From positions 1 through 55,279 of the forward strand of contig CAYFLK010000018.1 in NCBI GenBank assembly GCA_964344035.1: a DNA stretch of 55,279 nt. Direction: 5' to 3'. The notes below the pieces were generated by a model that saw nothing but the letters and a program-made list of their open reading frames with translations, did no database searches and had not been told where the DNA came from. A program made the translations under genes and the position numbers. Shown here piece after piece: positions 17,919 to 26,186 of this stretch; the stretch's first letter is position 1, and each line of letters opens with the position of its first letter. This DNA is from UBA1014 sp964344035. GTDB lineage: Bacteria > SAR324 > NAC60-12.

Positions 17919-19136
17919 ATGAAGATAAATGGAGCCCGGTTGTGGGACAGCCTGATGGAAATGGCGAAAATCGGCGCAACCAAAAAAGGCGGCTGCCGCA
18001 GGCTGGCGCTGACGGACTTGGACCGCCGCGGAAGGAACCTGTTTCAAAGCTGGTGCATGGAGGCGGGATGCCAAATAAGCGTCGATGAAATGGGAAACCT
18101 TTTCGCTCGCAGGGAGGGGAGCGACCCAGAACGCCCTCCCGTGCTGGCGGGAAGCCACCTGGACACTCAGCCGAGCGGGGGGAAATTCGACGGGGTGTAT
18201 GGAGTGCTTGCGGCGCTTGAAGTGATGCGCACATTGCATGATGAGGATTTCCCCACCGCGGCGCCGGTTGAAGCGGTTTGCTGGACCAATGAAGAAGGCG
18301 CGCGCTTCCCCCCGGCCATGATCGGTTCCGGGGTTTTCGCCGGTATTTTCGACCTTGAATTCGGTCACTCCCGCAAAGACCCTGAAGGCAGGACCATACG
18401 CGAGGAATTGGATCGTATCGGCTACCTCGGCAGTGTCCCCTGCCGGCTACGTGATATCGGTGCATATTACGAGCTTCATATCGAGCAGGGTCCCGTCCTT
18501 GAGAGAGAGGGCAGGACTATCGGAGTAGTCACCGGGGGACAAGGATCGAACTGGTACCATGTGCGTCTGCGCGGATTGGATTCGCATGCGGGGACCACGC
18601 CGATGCAGTACCGCAGGGACGCCATGCAGGGAGCTGCGCGTATCATCAGCGCGGTCCGGGACATCGTGCTCGCTCACCAAGACGCAGTCGGCACCACCGG
18701 GTCCTTCGAAGTTCAGCCTAATTCAATCAACACTGTGCCTGGTGAAGTGTTCTTCACCATCGACCTGCGTCACCCGGATGGGGATGTTTTGCGGGAGATA
18801 GACCGTGAAATCCGCACAATGATTGCTGCCGTGTGTAAAGAGGAAAACCTTGAACCGGAAATGGATTTGATTTGGGAAGCACCGACGGTTGAATTCGATT
18901 CCGGTTGCGTAAGCAGGGTGCGGGAATCAGCGCGGGAATTGGACTATCCCTACCGGGACATTATCTCCGGCGCCGGGCACGACGCCTGCCAGATGAGTCA
19001 TGTTGCCCCTACCGCAATGATCTTCATCCCCTGCAAGGACGGCGTCAGCCACAACGAATTGGAAAGCGCGCTTCCAGAGCATGTCGCCGCGGGCGCCAAC
19101 GTCTTGCTGCAGGCCATGCTTAAAAGCGCGGGATAG
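17919..19136 (+). CDS. M20-family N-carbamoyl-amino-acid / allantoate amidohydrolase
   Basis: Zinc or manganese hydrolase of the HyuC/AllC group, cleaving the carbamoyl or ureido amide of N-carbamoyl-L-amino acids, beta-ureidopropionate or allantoate. Ligand motifs are visible: GSHLDTQPSGGKFDG (His, Asp), TNEEGARF (Glu-Glu), ELHIEQGPVLE (His), and near the end GHDACQMSH and PCKDGVSHNELE (His). The frame opens at 17838, but ATG 17919 with AAGGAA upstream gives the normal length of 405 residues. No hydantoinase or allantoinase is nearby, so the substrate is open. It is a solitary gene, convergent with the acetoacetyl-CoA synthetase. Confidence 0.88.
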   Translation: MKINGARLWDSLMEMAKIGATKKGGCRRLALTDLDRRGRNLFQSWCMEAGCQISVDEMGNLFARREGSDPERPPVLAGSHLDTQPSGGKFDGVYGVLAALEVMRTLHDEDFPTAAPVEAVCWTNEEGARFPPAMIGSGVFAGIFDLEFGHSRKDPEGRTIREELDRIGYLGSVPCRLRDIGAYYELHIEQGPVLEREGRTIGVVTGGQGSNWYHVRLRGLDSHAGTTPMQYRRDAMQGAARIISAVRDIVLAHQDAVGTTGSFEVQPNSINTVPGEVFFTIDLRHPDGDVLREIDREIRTMIAAVCKEENLEPEMDLIWEAPTVEFDSGCVSRVRESARELDYPYRDIISGAGHDACQMSHVAPTAMIFIPCKDGVSHNELESALPEHVAAGANVLLQAMLKSAG

Positions 19137-19261
19137 TGCGATTTATGAATTTCGTTTTGCTAAGTTTGAGCAACATTCATCCTCTCGCAAACGATTGATT
19201 TCAGCAGCGTGGACTTAACACGGCTCTAAGATAATCTTCAGCTGGACCAAAGCGGAGGGCT

Positions 19262-21208
19262 TTATTCCTGCAGCTGCTCCCGCAGCCCGGCGATAAAATC
19301 GAGGCTTTCCGGGTTGGCCAGCGCCGCGGTGTTTTCCACTCGTTCCCCCAGGAGGACCTGGAGGGCGGCTTTTTCGACTTTCTTTCCGCTGATTGTGCGA
19401 GGGACGTCGGGAATGGCAAGGATGCGCTCCGGCACATGGCGCGGTGTGGCATGCCTGCGCACTGCGTCCCTGATATGCTGCTCCCGCCCCGCGTCCAAAA
19501 CACTACCTTCACGCAGCACCACAAACAACACCACCCGTACGTCTCCGTGCCAAGGCTGTCCGATCACCAGGCAATCGACGATCTCGGGCAGTTCCTCCAC
19601 CGGGCGGTAAATTTCCGCCGTGCCGATGCGCACTCCTCCCGGATTGAGGACAGTGTCGCTGCGGCCATGTATGATCACCCCTCCGCGCTCGGTTATTTCA
19701 ATGAAATCACCGTGCGTCCAAACCCCGGGAAAGCGCTCGAAATACGCCTTGCGGTACCGGGCGTCATCCGGGTCGTTCCAGAAACGGACGGGCAGAGAAG
19801 GAAAAGGGTTTCTGCAAACAAGTTCGCCTTTTTCCCCGATTACGGGGAGTCCTTCGGGATTGTATGATTGCGTGTCCATCCCCAGCGCCTTGCACTGGAT
19901 TTCCCCGGAATAGACCGGGAGGTTGGGATTACCCAGCATGAAACAGCCGATCAGGTCTGTCCCCCCGGAAATCGACATCAGCGGGATGTCCGGGGAAACG
20001 TTCGCATAACTCCACTCGAACAGATCTTCCGGAAGAGGGGAACCGGTGGATAGAACCGCACGCAATGAACTAAGCGAATGCCGTTCGCGCGGATGGTACC
20101 CGGATTTCTTCACCGCTCCCAGAAATTTCGGGCTGGTCCCAAAGTGTGTTATTCCCTCGTCGTCGATAAGCTTGAACAAGCGGCTCACATTCGGGTGCGT
20201 GGGAGATCCGTCATAAAGCACAATCGAGGCCTCCGCGGCCAGCCCGCTGACAAGCCAGTTCCACATCATCCATCCGCAGGTGGTGAAAAAAAACAACCGA
20301 TCGCCGCGACGCAGGTCTCCGTGGTATATATGTTCACAGCAGTGCTTGAGCAGCGTCCCTCCACCTCCGTGTACGATTGATTTCGGCAGACCGGTTGTAC
20401 CGGAAGAATAGAGAATGTAAACCGGGTGGTCGAAAGGAACCTGTTCATAAAATGGCTGATCCTCCGTGTTATCCAGCAGTTCCTCCCAGCTGTGTTCTTT
20501 GTGCTGCAAGGGGATCTGAGTCTGTGTGAAGGGGATCACAAAAGTGGCGCCGATTGATGATATCCTTGCCGCGACATCACGTATTTTCCGCAAAATCCGG
20601 TGTTCCTTGCCGTTGTAATGGTAGGCATTGACGGTGATCAGCACCTTCGGCTCAATCTGACCGAGACGGTCGTGTATGCCGTTGATGCCGAAATCGGGAG
20701 AGCAAGAAGACCACACTGCTCCCAGGCTGATGCAGGCCAATGCGGCGATCACCGCTTCCGGGCAATTTGCAATCACTGCTGCTACCCGGTCGCCCTTGCC
20801 GACCCCCTGGGCCCGCAATCCGGCGGCGCAGCGGGCCACTAATGTTTTTAAATCCCCTCGCGTGTATTTCCTGCGTTCCGTGGTTTCCCCGGTAAAGCTG
20901 AGCGCGAGGTCAACATCGTCTCCGCGCTCCAGCAGGTTTTCCGCGAAATTCAGCCTGGCGCCCGTAAACCACTCGGTACGCGGAAAATCGGGAGGGCCCA
21001 TCACCCGTTCATATGGTGCGGAGGAGATTACCCCGGCATCTTTCCAGACTTCTTCCCAGAACTGCTCCGGATGTTCCACTGACCACTGGTGAAGCGTCAT
21101 ATATTCGCTGTCAAGTAATTGGTATTCACCCTGCATCCTCTCCGTGAAACGGGTCAGCCTGGAAGAGGAAATCCGCGATGAATCTGGAGACCAGAGAGGA
21201 GCGTTCAT
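19262..21208 (-). CDS. Acetoacetyl-CoA synthetase
   Basis: AMP-forming ligase activating acetoacetate to acetoacetyl-CoA, used in ketone-body or polyhydroxybutyrate turnover. The 648 residues fit the family. The N-terminal lid HQWSVEHPEQFWEEVW, the P-loop YSSGTTGLPKSIVHG, the GWMMWNWLVSGL segment, SGGTDLIGCF and the C-terminal catalytic Lys in TISGKKVEKA are all present. No 3-hydroxybutyrate dehydrogenase or thiolase is adjacent. The start ATG lacks a strong ribosome site. Confidence 0.92.
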   Translation of the reverse strand: MNAPLWSPDSSRISSSRLTRFTERMQGEYQLLDSEYMTLHQWSVEHPEQFWEEVWKDAGVISSAPYERVMGPPDFPRTEWFTGARLNFAENLLERGDDVDLALSFTGETTERRKYTRGDLKTLVARCAAGLRAQGVGKGDRVAAVIANCPEAVIAALACISLGAVWSSCSPDFGINGIHDRLGQIEPKVLITVNAYHYNGKEHRILRKIRDVAARISSIGATFVIPFTQTQIPLQHKEHSWEELLDNTEDQPFYEQVPFDHPVYILYSSGTTGLPKSIVHGGGGTLLKHCCEHIYHGDLRRGDRLFFFTTCGWMMWNWLVSGLAAEASIVLYDGSPTHPNVSRLFKLIDDEGITHFGTSPKFLGAVKKSGYHPRERHSLSSLRAVLSTGSPLPEDLFEWSYANVSPDIPLMSISGGTDLIGCFMLGNPNLPVYSGEIQCKALGMDTQSYNPEGLPVIGEKGELVCRNPFPSLPVRFWNDPDDARYRKAYFERFPGVWTHGDFIEITERGGVIIHGRSDTVLNPGGVRIGTAEIYRPVEELPEIVDCLVIGQPWHGDVRVVLFVVLREGSVLDAGREQHIRDAVRRHATPRHVPERILAIPDVPRTISGKKVEKAALQVLLGERVENTAALANPESLDFIAGLREQLQE

Positions 21209-21229
21209 GAAGGGGTTAAGCTGAATTGG

Positions 21230-21664
21230 TTATTGCCTGAATTTCAAATTGGAGATTGCCGCTTCAAACTCCCCTGACCATGATTCAGGAACGATGTCGT
21301 CAAGGGCGAATCCGAACTCCTTGGATGACCCGGGTGGCAGGGGGGATGAATCTTCAAAGGAAAACTTGTTCACCGGGAAAAAATCATGCACCTTGGCCGT
21401 GTTTCCATCATCATCCAGGAAGTTCACTGTCAGGGTGGCGACATCCACAACCCGTTCTCCTCCATTGACCAGCACCCCAAACAAACCTGTTCCCATCCCG
21501 TTTATGCCGACCCCGACACCGATGCGAACATTCTGCAGTTCAATGGCCTTGATCTCTGCTTCAAGTTCCTGTCGTTTCTGTGACTGCACATACAGCACTC
21601 CCGCGACCAGCACAGCCAGGCCTGCCGCAAGCAGCAGCGGTGTTTTGTATTTTGTCGCAATCAT
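21230..21664 (-). CDS. Membrane-anchored FxLYD-like protein
   Basis: 144 residues. A single N-terminal helix (residues 10-27, LLLAAGLAVLVAGVLYV) is followed by a short coiled segment and one beta domain. LVNGGERVVDVATLTVNFLDDDGN and the proline-rich PLPPGSSKEFGF match the layout of FxLYD/DUF3426-type domains, in which a conserved Leu-x-Asn-Gly leads a strand pair. It is probably anchored in the inner membrane and faces the periplasm. It follows the acetoacetyl-CoA synthetase gene upstream on the same strand by 21 nt; a functional link is not evident. Confidence 0.6.
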   Translation of the reverse strand: MIATKYKTPLLLAAGLAVLVAGVLYVQSQKRQELEAEIKAIELQNVRIGVGVGINGMGTGLFGVLVNGGERVVDVATLTVNFLDDDGNTAKVHDFFPVNKFSFEDSSPLPPGSSKEFGFALDDIVPESWSGEFEAAISNLKFRQ

Positions 21665-21926
21665 CGATGTACCGGGAAAAGGTGTGATTTGCAGGTTCAG
21701 GATTTCTGTTCAACTATAGTTGCTGTGCTTGAAATTTCCAAACTTTTTGGACCGTTATCGAAGGCTCGTTTCCCGGCCATCATTCCCCTGCACGGAGAAG
21801 AATTATGCGCCCGCGCCGCCGCATCTCTCACGCCGGAAACTGTGTTCAACCATATTGAATTCCCGCCTTTCCGCGGGGTTTTTCTATATGAGAACAGAAT
21901 TGATTGATATTTAACGCAAAAAAAGG

Positions 21927-21955
21927 TTGTAGAAGACTTGCATCGTGGTTATAGT
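21927..21955 (+). promoter_or_regulatory. Sigma70-like promoter for the IHF/HU gene
   Basis: TTGTAG, 17-bp spacer, TATAGT. A start near 21962 would give a leader of about 150 nt before the ATG at 22110. Seen by eye only. Nothing else is recognised in 21665-22109. Confidence 0.4.
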
Positions 21956-22109
21956 GGATTCCTACTGCAGGCGCATCGATCCGGATTCATTCCTGTCCGG
22001 GTCAAAAAGCAACTATCCTGATGCCGCCATTCGTTTGCATTGGAAATTCTGCACCATACCCGACGGATTGCGAAAGTATCACTCATTCAGTCGTTAGTTG
22101 GAGACACCT

Positions 22110-22391
22110 ATGGTTAAAGTTGACATTGTCCGAGCCATCCAACTTGAAACCGGGCTTCAATTTGGGGAGGCGGAGCAACTGGTAAACGACATGTTGGAAA
22201 TGATCAAAGAAACATTGGAAAGCGGAGAAAATGTCTTGATTTCGGGGTTGGGGAAATTTGAGCTGCGTGAAAAAGTGGCCCGCCCGGGGAGGGACCCCAA
22301 AACCAAACTGGGGTATGAAATCTCAGCCCGCAGGGTGGTCACTTTCCGTCCCTCAAAAGTCTGGCGTGATGAAGTGAACAACAGGGGATAA
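22110..22391 (+). CDS. ihfA: IHF/HU-family DNA-bending protein, IHF-alpha-like
   Basis: 93 residues forming the HU/IHF fold, which bends DNA in replication, recombination and transcription. ISGLGKFELREKVARPGRDPKT matches the beta-arm start, GRNPKTG-like with the intercalating proline in RPGRDP, and the C-terminal ARRVVTFRPSKVWRDEV is typical of IHF-alpha. The start is ATG 22110 with GGAGA 7 nt upstream; the frame is open from TTG 22098. IHF-alpha often follows pheT, but here it stands alone, so the alpha assignment is tentative. Confidence 0.85.
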   Translation: MVKVDIVRAIQLETGLQFGEAEQLVNDMLEMIKETLESGENVLISGLGKFELREKVARPGRDPKTKLGYEISARRVVTFRPSKVWRDEVNNRG

Positions 22392-22755
22392 AAATAGTTT
22401 TCCTCCACCCCTTCATACGATACAGCAAACCTGACGGAGATTCCCTCTTACTGTCATTCCCGGTTCACATATACCTGATGGATCTGATTCAGGATGAATG
22501 CAGATTTAACCTCTTACCATACGGAAAGGGTTTTTTCGGCGCCATGCAGGATTCCTGTTTATCCTCGATTAACCGCTGACCCAGCAACCTCAGATGCCTT
22601 CTCCTGAACCAAGCTTGAATTCATGGTTTGCTAATCGGCAATTCAGGGGTCCCGGTGGTGGGGCCATAATGCGGGAAGCACAGACGCGGTACACTGAACC
22701 CCTCTATGTCCTGAACTACTATTAAAAAACCCGTTCCTGGAAGCATGGCTGCATC
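22392..22755. other. Gene-free interval
   Basis: 364 bp between ihfA and the 341-aa gene. No ORF with coding character, no tRNA and no member of the three repeat families was seen. No convincing promoter. Confidence 0.4.
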
Positions 22756-23781
22756 ATGGAGATGAAGCAACAGGAAGAGAAACTGTACAAGACGTATTCC
22801 ACGTTTCTCTACAATCAAAACACGCAAAACAGCATCAGCATTGAGGATTTGAAGCTCTGTCTTGTTTCAGAAGACAACCTAACTCAGGGACTGCCTTCCC
22901 GGGAAACAATGATCAAGCTTCAAAACGGAACTGAACGCCAGGCTCCGGTTAATTTCCCCCTGCAGCAGATTCTGCAGGAGTGGCTGAACAATTTCATCCG
23001 CAAAAACCCCAAATATCGGCATAAGCAGGACCTGTCCATTTTTGAAGTGATTGATCCTGACACTATCGCGTACCGCGACAAACTGATGATCACTCACCGC
23101 ATCACGCAAAACCTACAGGACCTCGCGGATAAACTTTCCGGGAAAATCATCATTGAAACCATCCGCGAGAGGAAGTACTTCATTTATGAAAGCAGCGATC
23201 AAAAGCTGTATTACATCAACCCGAATGTGCTCATTTCCGGAATGGAGGGAATCGGTTTTGAAGTCAACGACAAACTGAACACAATCATCTCCAAAAAAAC
23301 CCACCTGCGTAAAAACATCGATTTTGTGATCCGTGACAACCAGTTGTTATACAAAGCGGCAAAAAAGAGCGAATCCCTGGAGCAGACCGGTGTGCTGGTA
23401 AGCTTCCTCCACAAACCGGTTTCTTTTCTCAGCCGCTTCAATGAAAACACCCTCGACACTGTTTTTGCCACTCACGTGCCGGAAGATGTAATCCGCAAAA
23501 TCTACGATATCCAAAGGCACACTTCATACAGTCAGTTACAGGTCCGCCACAGCGGAAAGGAGATCCGGCTTCACCTCTATTCCAGCACACTCGATGACTC
23601 GCTGGAAATCCATAATTTTTCCTGTCAAGTTCCAGCGCAGGGCGCGGAAACGGTATATCAGCTCGGAGATTACCTGTGCAGCGTCAACGCCAAAACATTT
23701 ACTCTACTGCGGAACGGAGTATTCCTTGTTGATTTACAGGATGAAGCGATGGTGATTGTAATCTGCAAGATGCTGAAGTAG
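22756..23781 (+). CDS. Protein of unknown function, 341 residues
   Basis: Not recognised. A soluble, charged protein without signal peptide or membrane segment. The first 110 residues are helical-looking and rich in Gln, Asn and Lys. The middle (residues 115-200) has alternating short strands (KYFIYESSDQKLYYINPNVL), and the last 60 residues also look beta-rich. No cysteine cluster or nucleotide-binding loop was found. ATG 22756 is used; a second ATG two codons on is equally possible. Base composition is more A-rich than its neighbours, and a dispersed repeat starts 8 nt after the stop. Confidence 0.6.
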   Translation: MEMKQQEEKLYKTYSTFLYNQNTQNSISIEDLKLCLVSEDNLTQGLPSRETMIKLQNGTERQAPVNFPLQQILQEWLNNFIRKNPKYRHKQDLSIFEVIDPDTIAYRDKLMITHRITQNLQDLADKLSGKIIIETIRERKYFIYESSDQKLYYINPNVLISGMEGIGFEVNDKLNTIISKKTHLRKNIDFVIRDNQLLYKAAKKSESLEQTGVLVSFLHKPVSFLSRFNENTLDTVFATHVPEDVIRKIYDIQRHTSYSQLQVRHSGKEIRLHLYSSTLDDSLEIHNFSCQVPAQGAETVYQLGDYLCSVNAKTFTLLRNGVFLVDLQDEAMVIVICKMLK

Positions 23782-23788
23782 CGTTTGC

Positions 23789-23983
23789 CCTAACGCCAGC
23801 TTCGTAGTCCGGGACATGCGCAGACACAATACAATCGGGATCTCTATCGGGATCGAATTCCGATTCCGATTTCGACTACGAAAAGTTTTCGACATATTGT
23901 CCCTGTCTGCGCCTGCCTGTCGCTTTCGCGAGGCAGACAGGTGTAACGCACAAGCAGGCAAGAATGAAATTTTAAGAGACTAA
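23789..23983 (-). repeat. Dispersed ~195-bp repeat, copy B
   Basis: Reverse-strand copy of the element at 17503-17695, bounded by TTAGTCTC at 23983 and GGCGTTAGG at 23789. It differs in the number of CGATCCCGATAG units and in a few bases. With copy A it forms a large inverted repeat around about 6 kb of genes. Confidence 0.8.
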
Positions 23984-24025
23984 TCACCAGCTTGCCCACT
24001 AACTGAATCATCCATTTCAGGTTTC

Positions 24026-24688
24026 ATGCGATACAAGGCAATCTGTTTCGACCTGGACGGCACCCTGCTCGATACCCTGGAGGACCTTGCCGACTGCATG
24101 AACCGAGTGCTGCAACGGCATGGCTTCCCTGTGCATCCTTGTGACAACTACCGTTATTTCGTCGGTGAAGGCGCCCGGGTACTCGTCCGGAAGACAATCC
24201 CGCATGACAAGCAGGACGAGGAATTGATCACTCATTGTCACGCCGAATTCCAGGAAGAATACGGACAGCACTGGGCCATCCGCACCAGGCCTTATCCGGG
24301 GATCCCTGAATTGCTCGAGGCGCTTTCCGGAACAGGACTGATGCTGTCAGTACTTTCCAACAAACCCCACCCCTTCACAGTGAAAACGGTTGAGTACTTT
24401 CTTTCCAGATGGAACTTCCGCGTAATCCTCGGACAACGGGATGGGGTTCCGAGAAAACCGGACCCGGCGGGAGTGATGGAAATCTCCAGTACGCTCGGCG
24501 CGACCCCTGAAACAATGCTCTACCTGGGTGATACCGGGGTGGACATGCAGACCGCCAACTCCGCGGGGTGTTACGCGGTCGGGGCGCTCTGGGGTTTCCG
24601 CGGCAAAGAGGAACTGGCGGCAAACGGCGCCAACGCATTGATCAGCAAACCAATGGAACTCCTGCCCCTGCTGGAAGACACGCGGTAA
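24026..24688 (+). CDS. HAD-family phosphoglycolate phosphatase-like protein
   Basis: Haloacid-dehalogenase hydrolase of 220 residues. Motif I is FDLDGTLLDT, motif II LSNKPHP, the lysine motif PRKPDP and motif IV YLGDTGVDMQTA; a helical cap lies between residues 18 and 85. The order and cap type match Gph, which removes phosphate from 2-phosphoglycolate, but related phosphatases with other substrates share these motifs. No operon partner: upstream is a repeat, downstream a riboswitch. Confidence 0.8.
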   Translation: MRYKAICFDLDGTLLDTLEDLADCMNRVLQRHGFPVHPCDNYRYFVGEGARVLVRKTIPHDKQDEELITHCHAEFQEEYGQHWAIRTRPYPGIPELLEALSGTGLMLSVLSNKPHPFTVKTVEYFLSRWNFRVILGQRDGVPRKPDPAGVMEISSTLGATPETMLYLGDTGVDMQTANSAGCYAVGALWGFRGKEELAANGANALISKPMELLPLLEDTR

Positions 24689-24702
24689 ACAAGATTTACC
24701 GT

Positions 24703-24730
24703 TTGACACTGCCTCCCATTCAGCTATACT
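24703..24730 (+). promoter_or_regulatory. Sigma70-like promoter of the thiamine-transport leader
   Basis: TTGACA, 16-bp spacer, TATACT, placing the start near 24737, one base before the riboswitch P1 stem. The fit between the start and the aptamer supports both calls. Confidence 0.7.
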
Positions 24731-24737
24731 TTATTTA

Positions 24738-24818
24738 CTTCGTTAGGGGTGGGGAATCCATTGTGGATATCACCTGAGAAAAAACCCTTGGAACCTGATC
24801 CGGATCATACCGGCGAAG
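24738..24818 (+). promoter_or_regulatory. TPP (THI-box) riboswitch
   Basis: P1 arms CTTCG and CGAAG enclose TAGGGGTG, the pyrimidine-sensing CTGAGA, then AACCCTT, GAACCTGATC and CCGGATCATACCGG, the conserved core of thiamine-pyrophosphate riboswitches. It binds TPP and lowers expression of thiamine genes. thiB starts 340 nt downstream. An expression platform is not obvious: a weak ACGGC/GCCGT hairpin (24838-24856) and a T6 tract at 24935 behind a 4-bp stem are the only candidates. A dispersed repeat lies in the remaining leader. Confidence 0.9.
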
Positions 24819-24977
24819 GAAAACGATCTTCCTTCCTGACGGCCCTGCTGCCGTTTCATCACTCCAAGTAGATTTCCCCTTACGAAGCCTGAATGTGGCC
24901 GGGTGCTGTTGATGCGTTCAGTAATCCCTAAGCATTTTTTGTTTAGTCTACCCCCCACCTAGCGGTAGGTGAGGGAT

Positions 24978-25070
24978 TAAATTCGCAATCGCAATCGGTA
25001 TTCGATCCCGATAGCGGTTCCCTTTATATTGGGTACGGGCATGTCCAGGACGTCGAAGTCGGCGTTGGCT
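24978..25070 (+). repeat. Dispersed repeat, partial copy D, in the thiB leader
   Basis: Contains the right-hand half of the family: AATCGCAATCGGTATTCGATCC, one CGATCCCGATAGCG unit, GGGCATGTCC and a GGCGTTGG end close to GGCGTTAGG of copies A and B. The TTAGTCTC half is missing. Confidence 0.6.
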
Positions 25071-25157
25071 TTCACATGTCTTTCCTACAACCTGACCACA
25101 AAGCCTGAACTCTAAAGAAATAAAACCCTGATAAACACTCTTGATCTGGAGATTGAA

Positions 25158-26174
25158 ATGATTGCCAAAACCCTGAAGATCGCCTGCATTGGGCTGTTGG
25201 GCTCAACGTTCTGGCTGGCGCAGGTCCACTCTCAAGCTGACCTGGTCCTCTACACCTATGATTCCTTCAACACCGAATGGGGTCCCGGACCCGTTGTTTT
25301 CAAACGTTTTGAAGAAAAATGCCGGTGCAAGCTAAAGGTTGTCGCTCCCGGTGACTCAGGGAGCATGCTCAATCGCGCAATTCTTGAAAAGAATAATCCT
25401 CGAGCGGACATTGTGCTGGGCTTGAACAACAGCGAACTGGACAAGTCTTTCCGCTATGATTTGTGGGAACCATACCACTCCTCGCTGTTGGGTTCGGTGA
25501 GCAGCGACCTTCTCCCGGACGGAAGAAACATGGTCACCCCGTTCGACTACGGATACATCGCATTTGTCTATGACAGCGACAAGATCCAAAACCCGCCGGC
25601 GAGCCTGCTGGAACTGACCGATCCAAGGTTCAAAGGCAAAATCGTGATTGAGAATCCAAAAACTTCCTCACCCGGATTGTCGATGCTGCACTGGACCATT
25701 TCAGTTTTCGGCGAGGACGGGTATTTGGATTACTGGCAGCGTCTGCGCCCGAACCTGCTTTCGATCACCGACGGCTGGTCGGCGGCCTACGGGATGTTCA
25801 CCAAGGGAGAAACTCCGCTCGTGTTGAGCTACGTGACCAGCCCTGCGTATCACCTCGAGTATGAAAAAACCGAACGCTACCGCGCAGCAATTTTCGGTGA
25901 AGGACATTACCGGCAGGTCGAATACGCCGGCATCCTGAAAGGTGCCGTACACCTGAAACAGGCGCAGGCCTTCATCGATTTCATGCTCTCTCCGGCGTTC
26001 CAAAACGCCATCCCACTGACAAACTGGATGTTTCCGGTCATCTCCTATCAGTCCCTGCCGGATTCCTTCCGGCTCGCACCGCGGCCGAAAACCGCGGTGG
26101 AACTGGACCGGGAACGGGTCGGCAGCCAAAACGCAGCGTGGTTGAAAGCGTGGTCGCGTAAAATGAGCGAATGA
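25158..26174 (+). CDS. thiB: Thiamine ABC transporter substrate-binding protein ThiB
   Basis: Periplasmic binding protein for thiamine and its phosphates. Signal peptide over residues 1-26. LYTYDSFNTEWGPGP opens the mature domain as in ThiB, followed by PFDYGYIAFVYDSDK, ENPKTSSPGLSML and a C-terminal NWMFPV segment. Length 338 is typical. TGGAGA precedes the ATG. It lies behind a TPP riboswitch and directly before thiP, which strongly supports the assignment. The ATPase ThiQ is not in the window. Confidence 0.93.
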   Translation: MIAKTLKIACIGLLGSTFWLAQVHSQADLVLYTYDSFNTEWGPGPVVFKRFEEKCRCKLKVVAPGDSGSMLNRAILEKNNPRADIVLGLNNSELDKSFRYDLWEPYHSSLLGSVSSDLLPDGRNMVTPFDYGYIAFVYDSDKIQNPPASLLELTDPRFKGKIVIENPKTSSPGLSMLHWTISVFGEDGYLDYWQRLRPNLLSITDGWSAAYGMFTKGETPLVLSYVTSPAYHLEYEKTERYRAAIFGEGHYRQVEYAGILKGAVHLKQAQAFIDFMLSPAFQNAIPLTNWMFPVISYQSLPDSFRLAPRPKTAVELDRERVGSQNAAWLKAWSRKMSE

Positions 26175-26186
26175 CTTGCACCCAGT

